Shown: in pieces, positions 18,086-26,367 of the stretch
Layout: each line of letters starts with the position of its first letter
How positions within the stretch are numbered: the first letter of the stretch is position 1
DNA from: Candidatus Limivivens intestinipullorum
GTDB lineage: Bacteria > Bacillota > Clostridia > Lachnospirales > Lachnospiraceae
DNA: 64,000 nucleotides
NCBI GenBank assembly: GCA_018711185.1
Contig: DVIQ01000110.1
Location: 27,165 to 91,164, forward strand
Direction of reading: 5' to 3'
Notes under the pieces: model-generated
What the model was told of the DNA's origin: nothing
Database searches by the model: none
The model's input: the letters and a program-made list of their open reading frames with translations, nothing else
Translations under genes and position numbers: made by a program

Positions 18086-18388
18086 ATGGCGCTCCTTCCG
18101 TAACGGTTCAACCATGCTGAACCGTTACTGGCTCACAGCACTGCTGCCCGCGTTCCGCTGCCCGGCAAATCCCTGTCCGCGGCAAGGCATGGCAGACTCA
18201 GCTTACCGCGCAAGCTTTTGGTTCACGCCTCCCGCATGGGACGCGGTTTCGCCATCTACGTTTTTTATCAGCCTATGCGTTTTCTCCCGCGTTCTTTCCT
18301 TCTTTTTCAAAAAGGCTGCCTTTTCCCGGGAACACGCCGGCCGGATGCTCTGCGGGGTGTCCGCGGATCTGCAGACGAACCCGCCGCG
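18086..18388. other. Gene-free stretch between the S8 peptidase and the Liv operon
   Basis: Holds the S8 ribosome-binding site and the inverted repeat at 18100-18128. Otherwise only a weak AAAAGG/CCTTTTT hairpin near 18300-18320 that might end the liv operon. No supported gene. Confidence 0.5.
18100..18128. promoter_or_regulatory. Perfect 11-bp inverted repeat upstream of the S8 start
   Basis: GTAACGGTTCA (18100-18110) and TGAACCGTTAC (18118-18128) with a 7-nt centre. On the minus strand it ends just before the AAGGAG of the S8 gene, so it could be an operator or an RNA hairpin controlling translation. Confidence 0.65.
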
Positions 18389-19093
18389 TCACGCTCCCAG
18401 ATACGCCTTTTTCACGTCCGCGTTGTTTAAAAGCTCACGCCCGGTTCCCGTCATGACGATTCTTCCCGTCTCCAGAACATAAGCCCGGTCCGCGATGGAC
18501 AGAGCCATTTTCGCGTTCTGTTCCACAAGAAGCACGGTGATGCCCTGCTTATGTACCTCTTTAATGATATCGAAAATTTCCCGGATGAGAATGGGAGAAA
18601 GACCCATAGAGGGCTCATCCATCAGCAGGATTCCGGGCCGGCTCATAAGGGCCCGGCCCACGGCCAGCATCTGCTGCTCCCCTCCTGAAAGGGTTCCCGC
18701 AAGCTGCTTTTTCCGCTCCTCAAGCCTTGGAAAGCGCTGAAAAATTTCTTTTATGCTCTCCTTAATCCGCTCCCGGTCCTTTCCCATATAAGCTCCCATT
18801 TCCAGGTTTTCTTCCACAGTCATAGTGGGAAATACATGGCGGCCCTCCGGCACATGAGCCACCCCCAGGGTGACGATTCTGCTTGGCAGGGTTTTTAAAA
18901 GATCCTGGCCGTTGTACTCCACCGAGCCGGATTTTGCCTGATGCAGACCGGTAATACTCCGCAGAATCGTGGTCTTTCCGGCCCCGTTGGCGCCGATCAG
19001 AGAAACGATTTCGCCATCCTTTACCTCAAGACTTACGTCGTGGATTGCATGGATTGCTCCGTAACACACGTTTAAATTCGAAAGCTTCAGCAT
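18389..19093 (-). CDS. livF: Branched-chain amino acid-type ABC transporter ATPase LivF (system 1)
   Basis: A 234-residue ATPase: Walker A GANGAGKTT, signature LSGGEQQMLAVGRAL, Walker B GILLMDEPSMGLSP, H-loop LLVEQN. The GEQQMLAVGRAL and VEQN forms are typical of LivF. It couples ATP hydrolysis to amino-acid import with LivG and the permeases LivH/LivM. It overlaps the end of livG by 7 nt. Last gene of an operon that begins with the aminotransferase at 26166. Confidence 0.93.
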   Translation of the reverse strand: MLKLSNLNVCYGAIHAIHDVSLEVKDGEIVSLIGANGAGKTTILRSITGLHQAKSGSVEYNGQDLLKTLPSRIVTLGVAHVPEGRHVFPTMTVEENLEMGAYMGKDRERIKESIKEIFQRFPRLEERKKQLAGTLSGGEQQMLAVGRALMSRPGILLMDEPSMGLSPILIREIFDIIKEVHKQGITVLLVEQNAKMALSIADRAYVLETGRIVMTGTGRELLNNADVKKAYLGA

Positions 19094-19893
19094 GCGTCCT
19101 CCTCCTCCTCGTCTTTTCCAAGATAGGCCTCGATGACCCTTGGATTGTCGGCGATTTCCTCCGGCGTGCCGGAGGCGATGGTTACGCCATAGTCGATGAC
19201 CTGAATCCTCTCGCAGATCTTCATGACCAGGCTCATATCGTGTTCGATCAGGAGTACCGAGATATTCAGTTTTTCCCGGATCAGGCGGATAATATCCAGA
19301 AGCTGGGCCGTCTCCGTAGGGTTCATACCCGCCGCCGGCTCATCCAGCAGAAGCACCTTCATCCCTGTGGCCAGGGCTCTGGCGATTTCCAGCCTTCTCT
19401 GCTGGCCGTAGGGCAGGTTCTCGGCCGTCACATCCGCCTTATCCCCCAGGCGGACCAGCTCAAGGAGCTCCAGCGCCTTCCCCTGTATCTCCTTTTCCTC
19501 TTCCCAGTAGCCTTTTCTCCGGAACAGGGCAGAAAACAGGCCGTATTTCATGTGCATATTCATGGCGGCTTTTACATTCTCCGCCGCTGTCAGCTTCTTA
19601 AACAGACGGATATTCTGGAACGTCCTGGCAATGCCCGCCTCCACCACCTGATGGGGCTTTTTCCCGTTCATCTTTTCTCCGTCCAGGAAAAAGCTTCCCT
19701 CCGTGGGCTGGTAAACCCCGGTCAGCATGTTAAACACCGTGGTCTTCCCGGCGCCGTTTGGTCCGATGAGGCCCACCAGCTCGCCCCGGTAAATCGCCAT
19801 ATTAAAATCCTGCACCGCTTTCAGTCCGCCAAACTGGATCCCAAGACTTTTTGCCTCCAGAATCGGCATAGCGGTTTCCGCTGTCTTACTCAT
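19087..19893 (-). CDS. livG: Branched-chain amino acid-type ABC transporter ATPase LivG (system 1)
   Basis: A 268-residue ATPase: Walker A GPNGAGKTT, the LivG-type GIARTFQNIRLF block, signature PYGQQRRLEIARAL, Walker B LLLDEPAAGMNPTE and H-loop LIEHDM. The PYGQQRRLEIARAL signature separates LivG from LivF. Its start overlaps the end of livM by 8 nt and its end overlaps livF, so the three genes are translationally coupled. Confidence 0.93.
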   Translation of the reverse strand: MSKTAETAMPILEAKSLGIQFGGLKAVQDFNMAIYRGELVGLIGPNGAGKTTVFNMLTGVYQPTEGSFFLDGEKMNGKKPHQVVEAGIARTFQNIRLFKKLTAAENVKAAMNMHMKYGLFSALFRRKGYWEEEKEIQGKALELLELVRLGDKADVTAENLPYGQQRRLEIARALATGMKVLLLDEPAAGMNPTETAQLLDIIRLIREKLNISVLLIEHDMSLVMKICERIQVIDYGVTIASGTPEEIADNPRVIEAYLGKDEEEEDAC

Positions 19894-20887
19894 GTACCAC
19901 GCCTCCCGTCCGTTTCTTTTTTTGCGGCCCCTTCTTCAAAAGCCTGGCAAGGGAAAATTCCCAGGTTCCGAAGATTCCGCCGGGCCGGAAGATCATCACC
20001 AGAATCAGAACCACCGAGTACATCAGCATCCGGTAGGTGGAGAACTGGCGCATCAGCTCCGGCAGGGCGGAGAGGAAGGCCGCGCCGATGACCGACCCCG
20101 TCAGTGAGCCCGTACCGCCGATAATGACTTCTGTCAGAAATTCCGATGAATACATAAAGCTGAAATTCGTGGGAATCATCGCCGTCATGTAGTGAGCGTA
20201 TATGGCCCCGGCCACCCCGGCGAAAAAGGCGGAAAAGGTAAACGTCAGCACCTTGTAGTAGGTGACGTTGATGCCGCTGGCCGAGGCCGCTATGTAGTCC
20301 TCCCGGATGGCCGTCACCGTTCTGCCGAACCTGGACCGCACATACATATACATGAGCGCGACGCAGACCACCATCACCCAGAAGCACCAGTAAAAATTCG
20401 ACAGGGAGCGGATGCCGCTTAGAGTCCGGCCCCCTCCGGTGATGTCAAAATTACAGAAGGCCACCCGGATGATCTCCGCGAAAGCCACCGTGACGATGCA
20501 CAGGTAATCCCCCCGCAGGCGGAGGGCCGGAATCCCCACCAGAACCCCCGCCACCGCGGCTGCGATGCCGCCGATGATGAGCGCCATCAGAAACACCAGA
20601 AAGTCCGGTATTCCCGTTTCCGGCAAAAATCCGGTGAAGATGGCCGAGGCGTAGGCGCCTACGGACATAAAGCCCGCGTGGCCTAGGGAGAACTCCCCCA
20701 TGAAGCCTGTGAGGAGATTCAGGGAGGCTACCATGATAATGGTATAGCAGGCCGTGGTGCAGATTCCCTTTACATAATTCGTCCTGGAACCCAGAATATT
20801 GGACTCAAACAGCGCCGCCAGCAAAAGAAACACCGCCAAAACCCCCACGAAATTGATAAAATAAGATTTTTTCTTTTCCCTTGGCAT
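19886..20887 (-). CDS. livM: Branched-chain amino acid-type ABC permease LivM (system 1)
   Basis: A 333-residue permease with about nine hydrophobic segments and the LivM hallmarks: GFMGEFSLGHAGFMSVGAYA, the ALRLRGDYLCIVTVAFAEIIR cytoplasmic loop, and VIIGGTGSLTGSVIGAAFL. Paired with LivH (20900-21793). Its N-terminus is lysine-rich (MPREKKKSY) and cytoplasmic. Confidence 0.93.
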   Translation of the reverse strand: MPREKKKSYFINFVGVLAVFLLLAALFESNILGSRTNYVKGICTTACYTIIMVASLNLLTGFMGEFSLGHAGFMSVGAYASAIFTGFLPETGIPDFLVFLMALIIGGIAAAVAGVLVGIPALRLRGDYLCIVTVAFAEIIRVAFCNFDITGGGRTLSGIRSLSNFYWCFWVMVVCVALMYMYVRSRFGRTVTAIREDYIAASASGINVTYYKVLTFTFSAFFAGVAGAIYAHYMTAMIPTNFSFMYSSEFLTEVIIGGTGSLTGSVIGAAFLSALPELMRQFSTYRMLMYSVVLILVMIFRPGGIFGTWEFSLARLLKKGPQKKKRTGGVVHE

Positions 20888-20899
20888 AGCCAGACCTCC

Positions 20900-21793
20900 T
20901 TATACCTTTTCCCCCACATTCTTTCCCAGAATACCGGCAGGCTTAACCAGCAGCACTACAATGAGGATGCCGTAGGTAATGGCCTCATACCAGCCCGGGG
21001 CGATGTAGACCTTCACAAAAATCTCGATCAGGCCCACCACCAGGCCTCCAAGCATGGCCCCCGGAATGATGCCGATGCCGCCCAGAACGGCCGCAATAAA
21101 AGCCTTCAGTCCCATCATAGATCCCATGTCCATGGTAGCTCTGGGATAGGTCGCGCAGTACATCAGGGCCGCCACCGCCGCCAGGCCGGAGCCGATGGCG
21201 AAGGTGATGGTGATAATCTTGTTCACATGAATCCCCACAAGCACCGAGGCCTCTTTATCCTGGGGAACCGCCCGCATGGCTTTTCCAAGCCTCGTCTTTT
21301 TTACAAAAAGCTGCAGGGCAATCATCATGGCAATTCCGATTCCCAGGGTCAGCAGGTATTTCAGCTGCAGGGTCGCTCCCAAAAACTGGAAGGTTGGCAG
21401 CGTAAAGATGGTCGCTATAGACTTGGGACTGGCGCCGAAAAGCACCATCGCCAGATTTTCCAGAAAAACGCTCATGGCCAGAGCCGTAATCAGAGCGGAC
21501 ATACTCCCGGCGTTTCTCACCGGACGGTAGGCGATCACTTCCACCGCCACACCCACGGCCACACATACCGCGATGGCCGCGAACACAGCCAGGAACGCCG
21601 GCATTCCGGCATTTATCATCAGCGGAACCGTATAAAACAAGGTGTAGCTGCCCACCATGATGAAATCGCCGTGGGCAAAATTAATCATGCGGATAATTCC
21701 ATAGACCATTGTGTATCCCAGGGCAATCAGCGCGTAGATGGCTCCCTGGTTCAAGCCGTTTACCAGGCTTTGCAGAAATAACGATAATGCCAC
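20900..21793 (-). CDS. livH: Branched-chain amino acid-type ABC permease LivH (system 1)
   Basis: A 297-residue permease with eight or so hydrophobic segments. LivH hallmarks: GAIYALIALGYTMVYGIIRMINFAHGDF at the N-terminus, LGKAMRAVPQDKEASVLVGI in the coupling loop, and AVLGGIGIIPGAMLGG near the C-terminus. Starts 28 nt after the binding-protein gene. Confidence 0.93.
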   Translation of the reverse strand: MALSLFLQSLVNGLNQGAIYALIALGYTMVYGIIRMINFAHGDFIMVGSYTLFYTVPLMINAGMPAFLAVFAAIAVCVAVGVAVEVIAYRPVRNAGSMSALITALAMSVFLENLAMVLFGASPKSIATIFTLPTFQFLGATLQLKYLLTLGIGIAMMIALQLFVKKTRLGKAMRAVPQDKEASVLVGIHVNKIITITFAIGSGLAAVAALMYCATYPRATMDMGSMMGLKAFIAAVLGGIGIIPGAMLGGLVVGLIEIFVKVYIAPGWYEAITYGILIVVLLVKPAGILGKNVGEKV

Positions 21794-21821
21794 GCTCTCA
21801 TCCTCCTAACCATTTCGGCCT

Positions 21822-22964
21822 TTATTCCTCCGGACTGATGGTCATATACCATTTGCAGGCCCCGTCCTCAAAAGTGTTCACCACTACGTCCTTTACAGGA
21901 TCTCCGGTATCGTTTAAGGTAAAGCTTCCGGTAACGCCGGAAAATTCCAGGTTCGTCATGCCGGTCTTAATGGATTCCGTATCCGTTCCTCCGCCCTTCT
22001 GCGCCGCCTCGTAAACCATGTAGATGGCGTCGTAGTACAGAGCCGCGCAGGCCGTCAGAGAATCGCTTCCGTACTGCTCCGTAAATTTCGTCACGTAATT
22101 CTGAACGGTTTCCGAGGTATCCTCATAGGAAAAATGATTGGTGTAAAAAGCATTGTTAAAGGCCGTCTCCAGGCCTGTAGTGCTGCAGCCGTCCCAGGCG
22201 TCGCCGCCTACGATGGCTCCCGTAAAGCCCGCGTCCCTGGCCTGCTGCACCAGAAGGGGCACCGTGTCAAGGAAGCAGGGATAAAACAGCATATCCGCTC
22301 CCGAAGCCACCGCCTGGGATACCTGGGCCGTAAAGTCCGTGTCCTTCGTAGTACACTGGCCCTCATAGACGATCTCAATGCCGTTCTCCTGGGCCGCCTC
22401 CTTGAAGGCCTCATACAGCCCGTTGGAATAGTCATCATCGTTGGCGAAAATCACCGCCGCCGTAGCATAGCCCTGCTCCTTAGCGAACTGAGCCGCCATG
22501 GTTCCCTGATAGGGATCGATAAAGCAGGTCCGGAAAATGTAATCGCCCACTTCCGTAACCTCATAATTCGTAGATCCCGGAGAGATCATGACGATCTGAT
22601 CCTGCTGGGCCAGCTCCGCCATGGGGATGGAGCAGGAAGAATTATAGGTTCCCACAATCACATCCGGGTCGTCTGCCATCAAAGAATTGTAGGCATTAAT
22701 GGCCTGCTTGGAATCCGAGGCATCGTCCACCGGCTCGCCGCCGTTTACAATCTCGATCTGATAGCCCCCCAGAGCGTTGATCTCCTCCACTGCCATCTCC
22801 ACCGAATGAGCGGAGCCCTCGCCCAGCACCGCCAAAGCCCCGGTCATGGGGGCGCACACGCCGATGCGGATTACATTGTCCTCCTCTTCTCCGAAAGCCG
22901 TCTGGCCGATTCCCAGAGAGGCCAGCATGGAAACGCTCAAAAGAATACTCATCGCTTTTTTCAT
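21822..22964 (-). CDS. livJ: Amino-acid-type ABC substrate-binding protein LivJ/K (system 1)
   Basis: A 380-residue secreted binding protein of the Leu/Ile/Val type I periplasmic-binding fold (IRIGVCAPMTGALAVLGEG, SNGLYEAFKEAA, IVGGDAWDG). The N-terminus is a signal peptide (MKKAMSILLSVSMLASLGIG). No lipobox Cys follows; the likely cut is near TAFG-EEE, which is unusual for a Gram-positive binding protein that normally needs a lipid anchor. The start at 22962-22964 has GGAGG 9 nt upstream; an ATG six codons earlier lies at the ribosome-binding site itself. The ligand could be a branched-chain amino acid or the substrate of the adjacent aminotransferase. Confidence 0.9.
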   Translation of the reverse strand: MKKAMSILLSVSMLASLGIGQTAFGEEEDNVIRIGVCAPMTGALAVLGEGSAHSVEMAVEEINALGGYQIEIVNGGEPVDDASDSKQAINAYNSLMADDPDVIVGTYNSSCSIPMAELAQQDQIVMISPGSTNYEVTEVGDYIFRTCFIDPYQGTMAAQFAKEQGYATAAVIFANDDDYSNGLYEAFKEAAQENGIEIVYEGQCTTKDTDFTAQVSQAVASGADMLFYPCFLDTVPLLVQQARDAGFTGAIVGGDAWDGCSTTGLETAFNNAFYTNHFSYEDTSETVQNYVTKFTEQYGSDSLTACAALYYDAIYMVYEAAQKGGGTDTESIKTGMTNLEFSGVTGSFTLNDTGDPVKDVVVNTFEDGACKWYMTISPEE

Positions 22965-23025
22965 AATAATCTTCCTCCTCATTCTCTATTCAAAATCCTG
23001 TTGGCGAACCCTCCGGCACAGCCCT

Positions 23026-23658
23026 CTAGGGCATGGGAACCCCAAACCGCTCGTACACCTGGTATTCGATTACTCTGGCGCACTGTTCATAGGTCAGCCC
23101 CTCTGTATTCAGGCACAAGTCGTAATTATACGGGTCCTCCCACTCCCTTCCCGTGTGGTATTTATAATAGGCCCTCCGGTATTTGTCCGTCTTGGCAATG
23201 TATTTTTCCGCCTCCCGCTCGGTGATCCCCTGGCGCTTCGCCTCCTTTCGCACACAGGTTTTCAGGGGCGCGTACAGAAATACCTTCAGCACATTTGGGT
23301 AATCCTGAAGAATGTAGTCGCAGGCGCGGCCGATGCAGATATAGGATTCCCGCTCTGCCAGGCCTTTCAGAACCTTGGCCTGATAGTTGAACAAATTTTC
23401 ATCCGACGTAAAGTTTCCGCTCTCCGGAGGGATCAGCTCTCCGTTGTAAACCTTCCTGGAAATCCGGTACAGAAGGCTGTTTTTCATATGTTCATCCACC
23501 TTGGAAAACAGGGCCTCGCTGATGCCGCTCTCCTCTGAAGCCAGCTGCAGAAGCTTCCTGTCGTACATATCGATGCCGTAGGCGTCCGCCAGGATTTTGC
23601 TGACGGAGGTAGCCCCGCTGCCGCAGGTTCTCGTGACGGCGATCACAAATCGTTCCAT
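23026..23658 (-). CDS. Cytidylate kinase-like family protein (copy 1)
   Basis: A 210-residue protein of the cytidylate-kinase-like (AAA/Cytidylate_kin2) family: N-terminal FVIAVTRTCGSGATSVS where a P-loop would be, LIPPESGNFTSDENLFNYQAKVLKGLAERESYICIGR in the centre, and a C-terminal YDLCLNTEGL. The loop is CGSGATSVS, without the Lys of the copy at 27696-28325 (YGSGGKTIG), so phosphotransfer is uncertain. It sits between the alcohol dehydrogenase and livJ of system 1. Function unknown; its paralog is attached to the second liv operon. Confidence 0.82.
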   Translation of the reverse strand: MERFVIAVTRTCGSGATSVSKILADAYGIDMYDRKLLQLASEESGISEALFSKVDEHMKNSLLYRISRKVYNGELIPPESGNFTSDENLFNYQAKVLKGLAERESYICIGRACDYILQDYPNVLKVFLYAPLKTCVRKEAKRQGITEREAEKYIAKTDKYRRAYYKYHTGREWEDPYNYDLCLNTEGLTYEQCARVIEYQVYERFGVPMP

Positions 23659-23675
23659 TTTCTCTCACATCCTTT

Positions 23676-24830
23676 CTACTCCCAAAGTCCTCTGTACAGC
23701 GAAAGAATGACGTCTTTGTCTACAGATTTTCTCGTATTCTGCGGGCTGCCGCTTGCAAGGGCATCCTCTGCCATCTTTTCCATGGATCCGAAAAACCGTT
23801 CCTTATCCACCCCAAACTCCTCCAGGGTGGGGATCCGGCAATGGAGGATCAGTCCCCGGATGCCCTCCAAAAAGTTTTTGGCGGCCTCTTCGTCGCTGTC
23901 CCTGGAATCCGCAAGCCCGGCCGCCCTTGCCATGTCCGCGAATCGAACGCAGGCTCCGCCCAGAGCGTACGCGAAGCAGTCCGGCAAAAGCATGGCGTTG
24001 GATACTCCGTGGGGTACATGGAACAGGGCGCCGATGGGGCGGCTCATTCCGTGAATCAGCGTCACGGAGGAATTGTTAAATGCCGCGCCCGCTTCAAAGG
24101 CCGCCAGCGCCATCTCCTCTCTGGCTTTGTCGTTTCCGGGATTTTCGTAGGCTTCCGGCAGGAAAGCAAAAATCCGTTTCACCGCCGACAGCGCCAGGGT
24201 GTCCGCCAATGGCTGAGCCTTTTTAGATGTATACGCCTCCGCGGCATGAGTCAGAGCGTCCAGCCCCGTGGCCGCCGTCACGGACGGCGGGGCGCTTTCG
24301 GAAAGGGCCGGATCCAGAACCGCCAGATCCGGCATCAGGCAAGGCCCCTTCAGGAGCATCTTTATCCCTTTTTCCGTATCCGTGATAATGGTAAACTGGG
24401 TCGTCTCCGATCCGGTGCCCGCCGTTGTGGGGATGGCCGCCATGGGCGGGAGCGCTTCCTCAATCACCTTTCCGTAATACTCCGCCGCCCTTTTTCCTCC
24501 CGCTGCCTGCACCGCGATGGCCTTCATAGAATCCAGGGGGCTTCCGCCACCGAAGCCAATGAGGAAATCGCATGCCTCTTTTTTGTAGGCTTCCGTGCCC
24601 CGATCGATCATCCAGTCCTCTGGTTCCCCGGTAATTCCGGCAAAAACGGACGAGGAAACGCCTCTCTTCTCCAGTTCTCTCTGAAGAGCTTCCACGCCTC
24701 CCAGGGCCGCCACATGGGGGCCGGTGACAATCAGGGCTTTTTTCCCCATCCGTCTTATATATTCCGCGGATGCCCCCAGCGCCTCTTTTCCCCAGATAAC
24801 CCGGGGCGGAACCAAAAATTCTCTTGCCAT
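23676..24830 (-). CDS. Iron-containing alcohol dehydrogenase (aldehyde reductase)
   Basis: A 384-residue group III Fe-dependent dehydrogenase: NAD-binding GGGSPLDSMKAIA, TAGTGSETTQF, and metal ligands in GLDALTHAAEAYTS and LIHGMSRPIGALFHVPHG. It is 10 nt downstream of the class-III aminotransferase stop, so the two probably convert an omega-amino compound to an aldehyde and then an alcohol. Family precedents for such pairs include taurine to isethionate and GABA to 4-hydroxybutyrate; which applies here is open. The ATG at 24828-24830 follows GGAGGAGG; an ATG 11 codons earlier is inside the aminotransferase gene. Confidence 0.88.
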   Translation of the reverse strand: MAREFLVPPRVIWGKEALGASAEYIRRMGKKALIVTGPHVAALGGVEALQRELEKRGVSSSVFAGITGEPEDWMIDRGTEAYKKEACDFLIGFGGGSPLDSMKAIAVQAAGGKRAAEYYGKVIEEALPPMAAIPTTAGTGSETTQFTIITDTEKGIKMLLKGPCLMPDLAVLDPALSESAPPSVTAATGLDALTHAAEAYTSKKAQPLADTLALSAVKRIFAFLPEAYENPGNDKAREEMALAAFEAGAAFNNSSVTLIHGMSRPIGALFHVPHGVSNAMLLPDCFAYALGGACVRFADMARAAGLADSRDSDEEAAKNFLEGIRGLILHCRIPTLEEFGVDKERFFGSMEKMAEDALASGSPQNTRKSVDKDVILSLYRGLWE

Positions 24831-24840
24831 GGCCTCCTCC

Positions 24841-26166
24841 TTATAAGAATTCCTTGTCAACAATATCCAGGACTTCCTTCATTTTTTCCATTTCCTCCCT
24901 AAGCTGCCCCTCTGTGATGATAAGCGGCGGCGCCACGATAATCATGTTTTCATGGGAGTAGGTCATAAAGCCCCTCTGTGCCAGCATGCCGATGATCTTT
25001 CCCATGATTCCCTGCGGATCTTTTCCGTAGGGTACCAGCGCCTCCTTTGTCTCTTTGTCCTTCACAAGCTCCACAGCGGAAAACAGCCCGATGTACCGCA
25101 CGTCGCCCACGCAGGCGAAACGTTTTTTGCATTCCTCAAGCTCTTCGCCCAGGACGGCTCCCACAGCCCGCACATGAGCCGCGATGTCATGCTCCAGGTA
25201 ATAATTCACACAGGCGACTCCCGCCGCGCAGGCCAGCGGGTGACCGCTGTAGGTCAGGCCGCAGAGAAGCGCATGGTCGTCAAAGTAGGACGCGATCCGC
25301 TTGCTCACCGCCACGCCGCCCAGGGGAACGTAGCCGCAGGTGACGCCTTTCGCGAAGGTCACCAGATCAGGCTTTACGCCGAAATTCTCAAAGGCGAACA
25401 TTTTTCCGGTTCTGCACCATCCGGTCATCACCTCGTCGCAGATCATCAGGATGCCATATTCGTCGCAGAGCTTCCGCACGCCGGGGAGATACCCCTTTGG
25501 AGGAATGATCACGCCGTTGGAACCGGTGATGGTCTCCATAACGATGGCCGCCACATTGTCCGCTCCCTCATAGAGAATCTGTTCTCTGAGTTTCTCCACA
25601 TAGAACCGGGAGGCTTCTTCCTCGCTTTCGAAGGTGATCTTTTCCCGGTACACATACGGATCGAAGAAATGGACGAAGCCGGGAATGCCGGGTTCCGAAG
25701 GGTATCTCCTGGGCTCTCCCGTCAGGTTCGCCGCTCCGTAGGTAGAACCGTGGTAGCTCCGGTAGCGGCTGAAAATCTTCTGCCGCCCGGTGTACATCCT
25801 GGCGATTTTAATGGCGTTTTCATTGGCGTCCGCTCCGGCGTTGGTAAAGAATACCTTTCCCATATTGTCCGGCATCAGCTTGATAATCAGCTCCGCCAGG
25901 TTTCCGCGGCTCTCCACCGCGTAGCTGGGTGCCATGTAGCAGAATTTTCCGGCCTGTTCCCGGATGGCCTCGACGATCTCCTTGTTCCCATGTCCCAGAT
26001 TCATATTCACAAGCTGAGAGGACATATCACTGTATCTCTGTCCGTCGTAATCATAGAGATAGATTCCCTCCGCCTTTTTGATGGCCTTTGGATTGATTTT
26101 CCCCTGTACTGACCAGGACTGCAGATTATACATTTTATGCTTTCTTACAACTTCTTCTCTTGTCAT
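24841..26166 (-). CDS. Class-III omega-aminotransferase (PLP)
   Basis: A 441-residue PLP fold-type I enzyme, full length for class III. PLP Lys273 is in TFAKGVTCGYVPLG, Asp244-Glu245 in MICDEVMTGWCRTG, and substrate/PLP contacts lie in FFTNAGADANENAIK and RYRSYHGSTYGAANLTG. The family covers beta-alanine, taurine, GABA and other omega-amino donors. The MYNLQSWSVQGKINP start and coupling to an Fe-alcohol dehydrogenase resemble taurine- or omega-amino-acid-fermenting pairs. It is the first gene of an operon running through the dehydrogenase, kinase-like protein and livJHMGF, with the promoter at 26291-26319. Confidence 0.87.
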   Translation of the reverse strand: MTREEVVRKHKMYNLQSWSVQGKINPKAIKKAEGIYLYDYDGQRYSDMSSQLVNMNLGHGNKEIVEAIREQAGKFCYMAPSYAVESRGNLAELIIKLMPDNMGKVFFTNAGADANENAIKIARMYTGRQKIFSRYRSYHGSTYGAANLTGEPRRYPSEPGIPGFVHFFDPYVYREKITFESEEEASRFYVEKLREQILYEGADNVAAIVMETITGSNGVIIPPKGYLPGVRKLCDEYGILMICDEVMTGWCRTGKMFAFENFGVKPDLVTFAKGVTCGYVPLGGVAVSKRIASYFDDHALLCGLTYSGHPLACAAGVACVNYYLEHDIAAHVRAVGAVLGEELEECKKRFACVGDVRYIGLFSAVELVKDKETKEALVPYGKDPQGIMGKIIGMLAQRGFMTYSHENMIIVAPPLIITEGQLREEMEKMKEVLDIVDKEFL

Positions 26167-26230
26167 AACAATCTCCTTCCCCTATCCTCTGCAAGCCGCT
26201 CCAGCACCGTTTTGTCCTTGTGCTGGAACG

Positions 26231-26262
26231 AAAAAAGACGCCCTGGTTTTTACCGGGCGCCT
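26231..26262 (-). terminator. Hairpin terminator or attenuator before the aminotransferase operon
   Basis: Minus strand: GGCGCCCGGT and ACCAGGGCGTC pair around AAAA, followed by TTTTTT (26231-26236). It lies downstream of pucR and also about 25 nt into any transcript started at the 26291-26319 promoter, so it can act both as the pucR terminator and as a leader attenuator. Confidence 0.85.
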
Positions 26263-26290
26263 TTGCTCGCTTTTTGTTTTGGATGGGGAA

Positions 26291-26319
26291 ATTATAGCAC
26301 CTGCCTTTTGGGGTTTCCA
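26291..26319 (-). promoter_or_regulatory. Promoter of the aminotransferase-liv operon
   Basis: Minus-strand TATAAT (26291-26296) with a weak TGGAAA (26314-26319) at 17 nt. The poor -35 fits an activator-dependent promoter. Confidence 0.6.
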
Positions 26320-26328
26320 GCCCTTTCC

Positions 26329-26367
26329 GGCACAAAGATTTCTATAAATTTTTGTGCCATAGCACAA
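26329..26367. promoter_or_regulatory. Triple TTGTGC half-site cluster, candidate PucR operator
   Basis: GGCACAAA (26329-26336), TTTGTGCC (26351-26358) and GCACAA (26362-26367). The first two form an 8-bp inverted repeat with a 14-nt centre; the last two form TTGTGC/GCACAA with a 4-nt centre (26352-26367). The cluster abuts the pucR stop codon and lies just upstream of the weak -35. Confidence 0.6.

Noticed and set aside
18124..18142. GTTACTGGCTCACAGCA, resembling an element left end
   Set aside because: The first bases belong to the inverted repeat at 18100-18128, and no loop, conserved block or right end follows.
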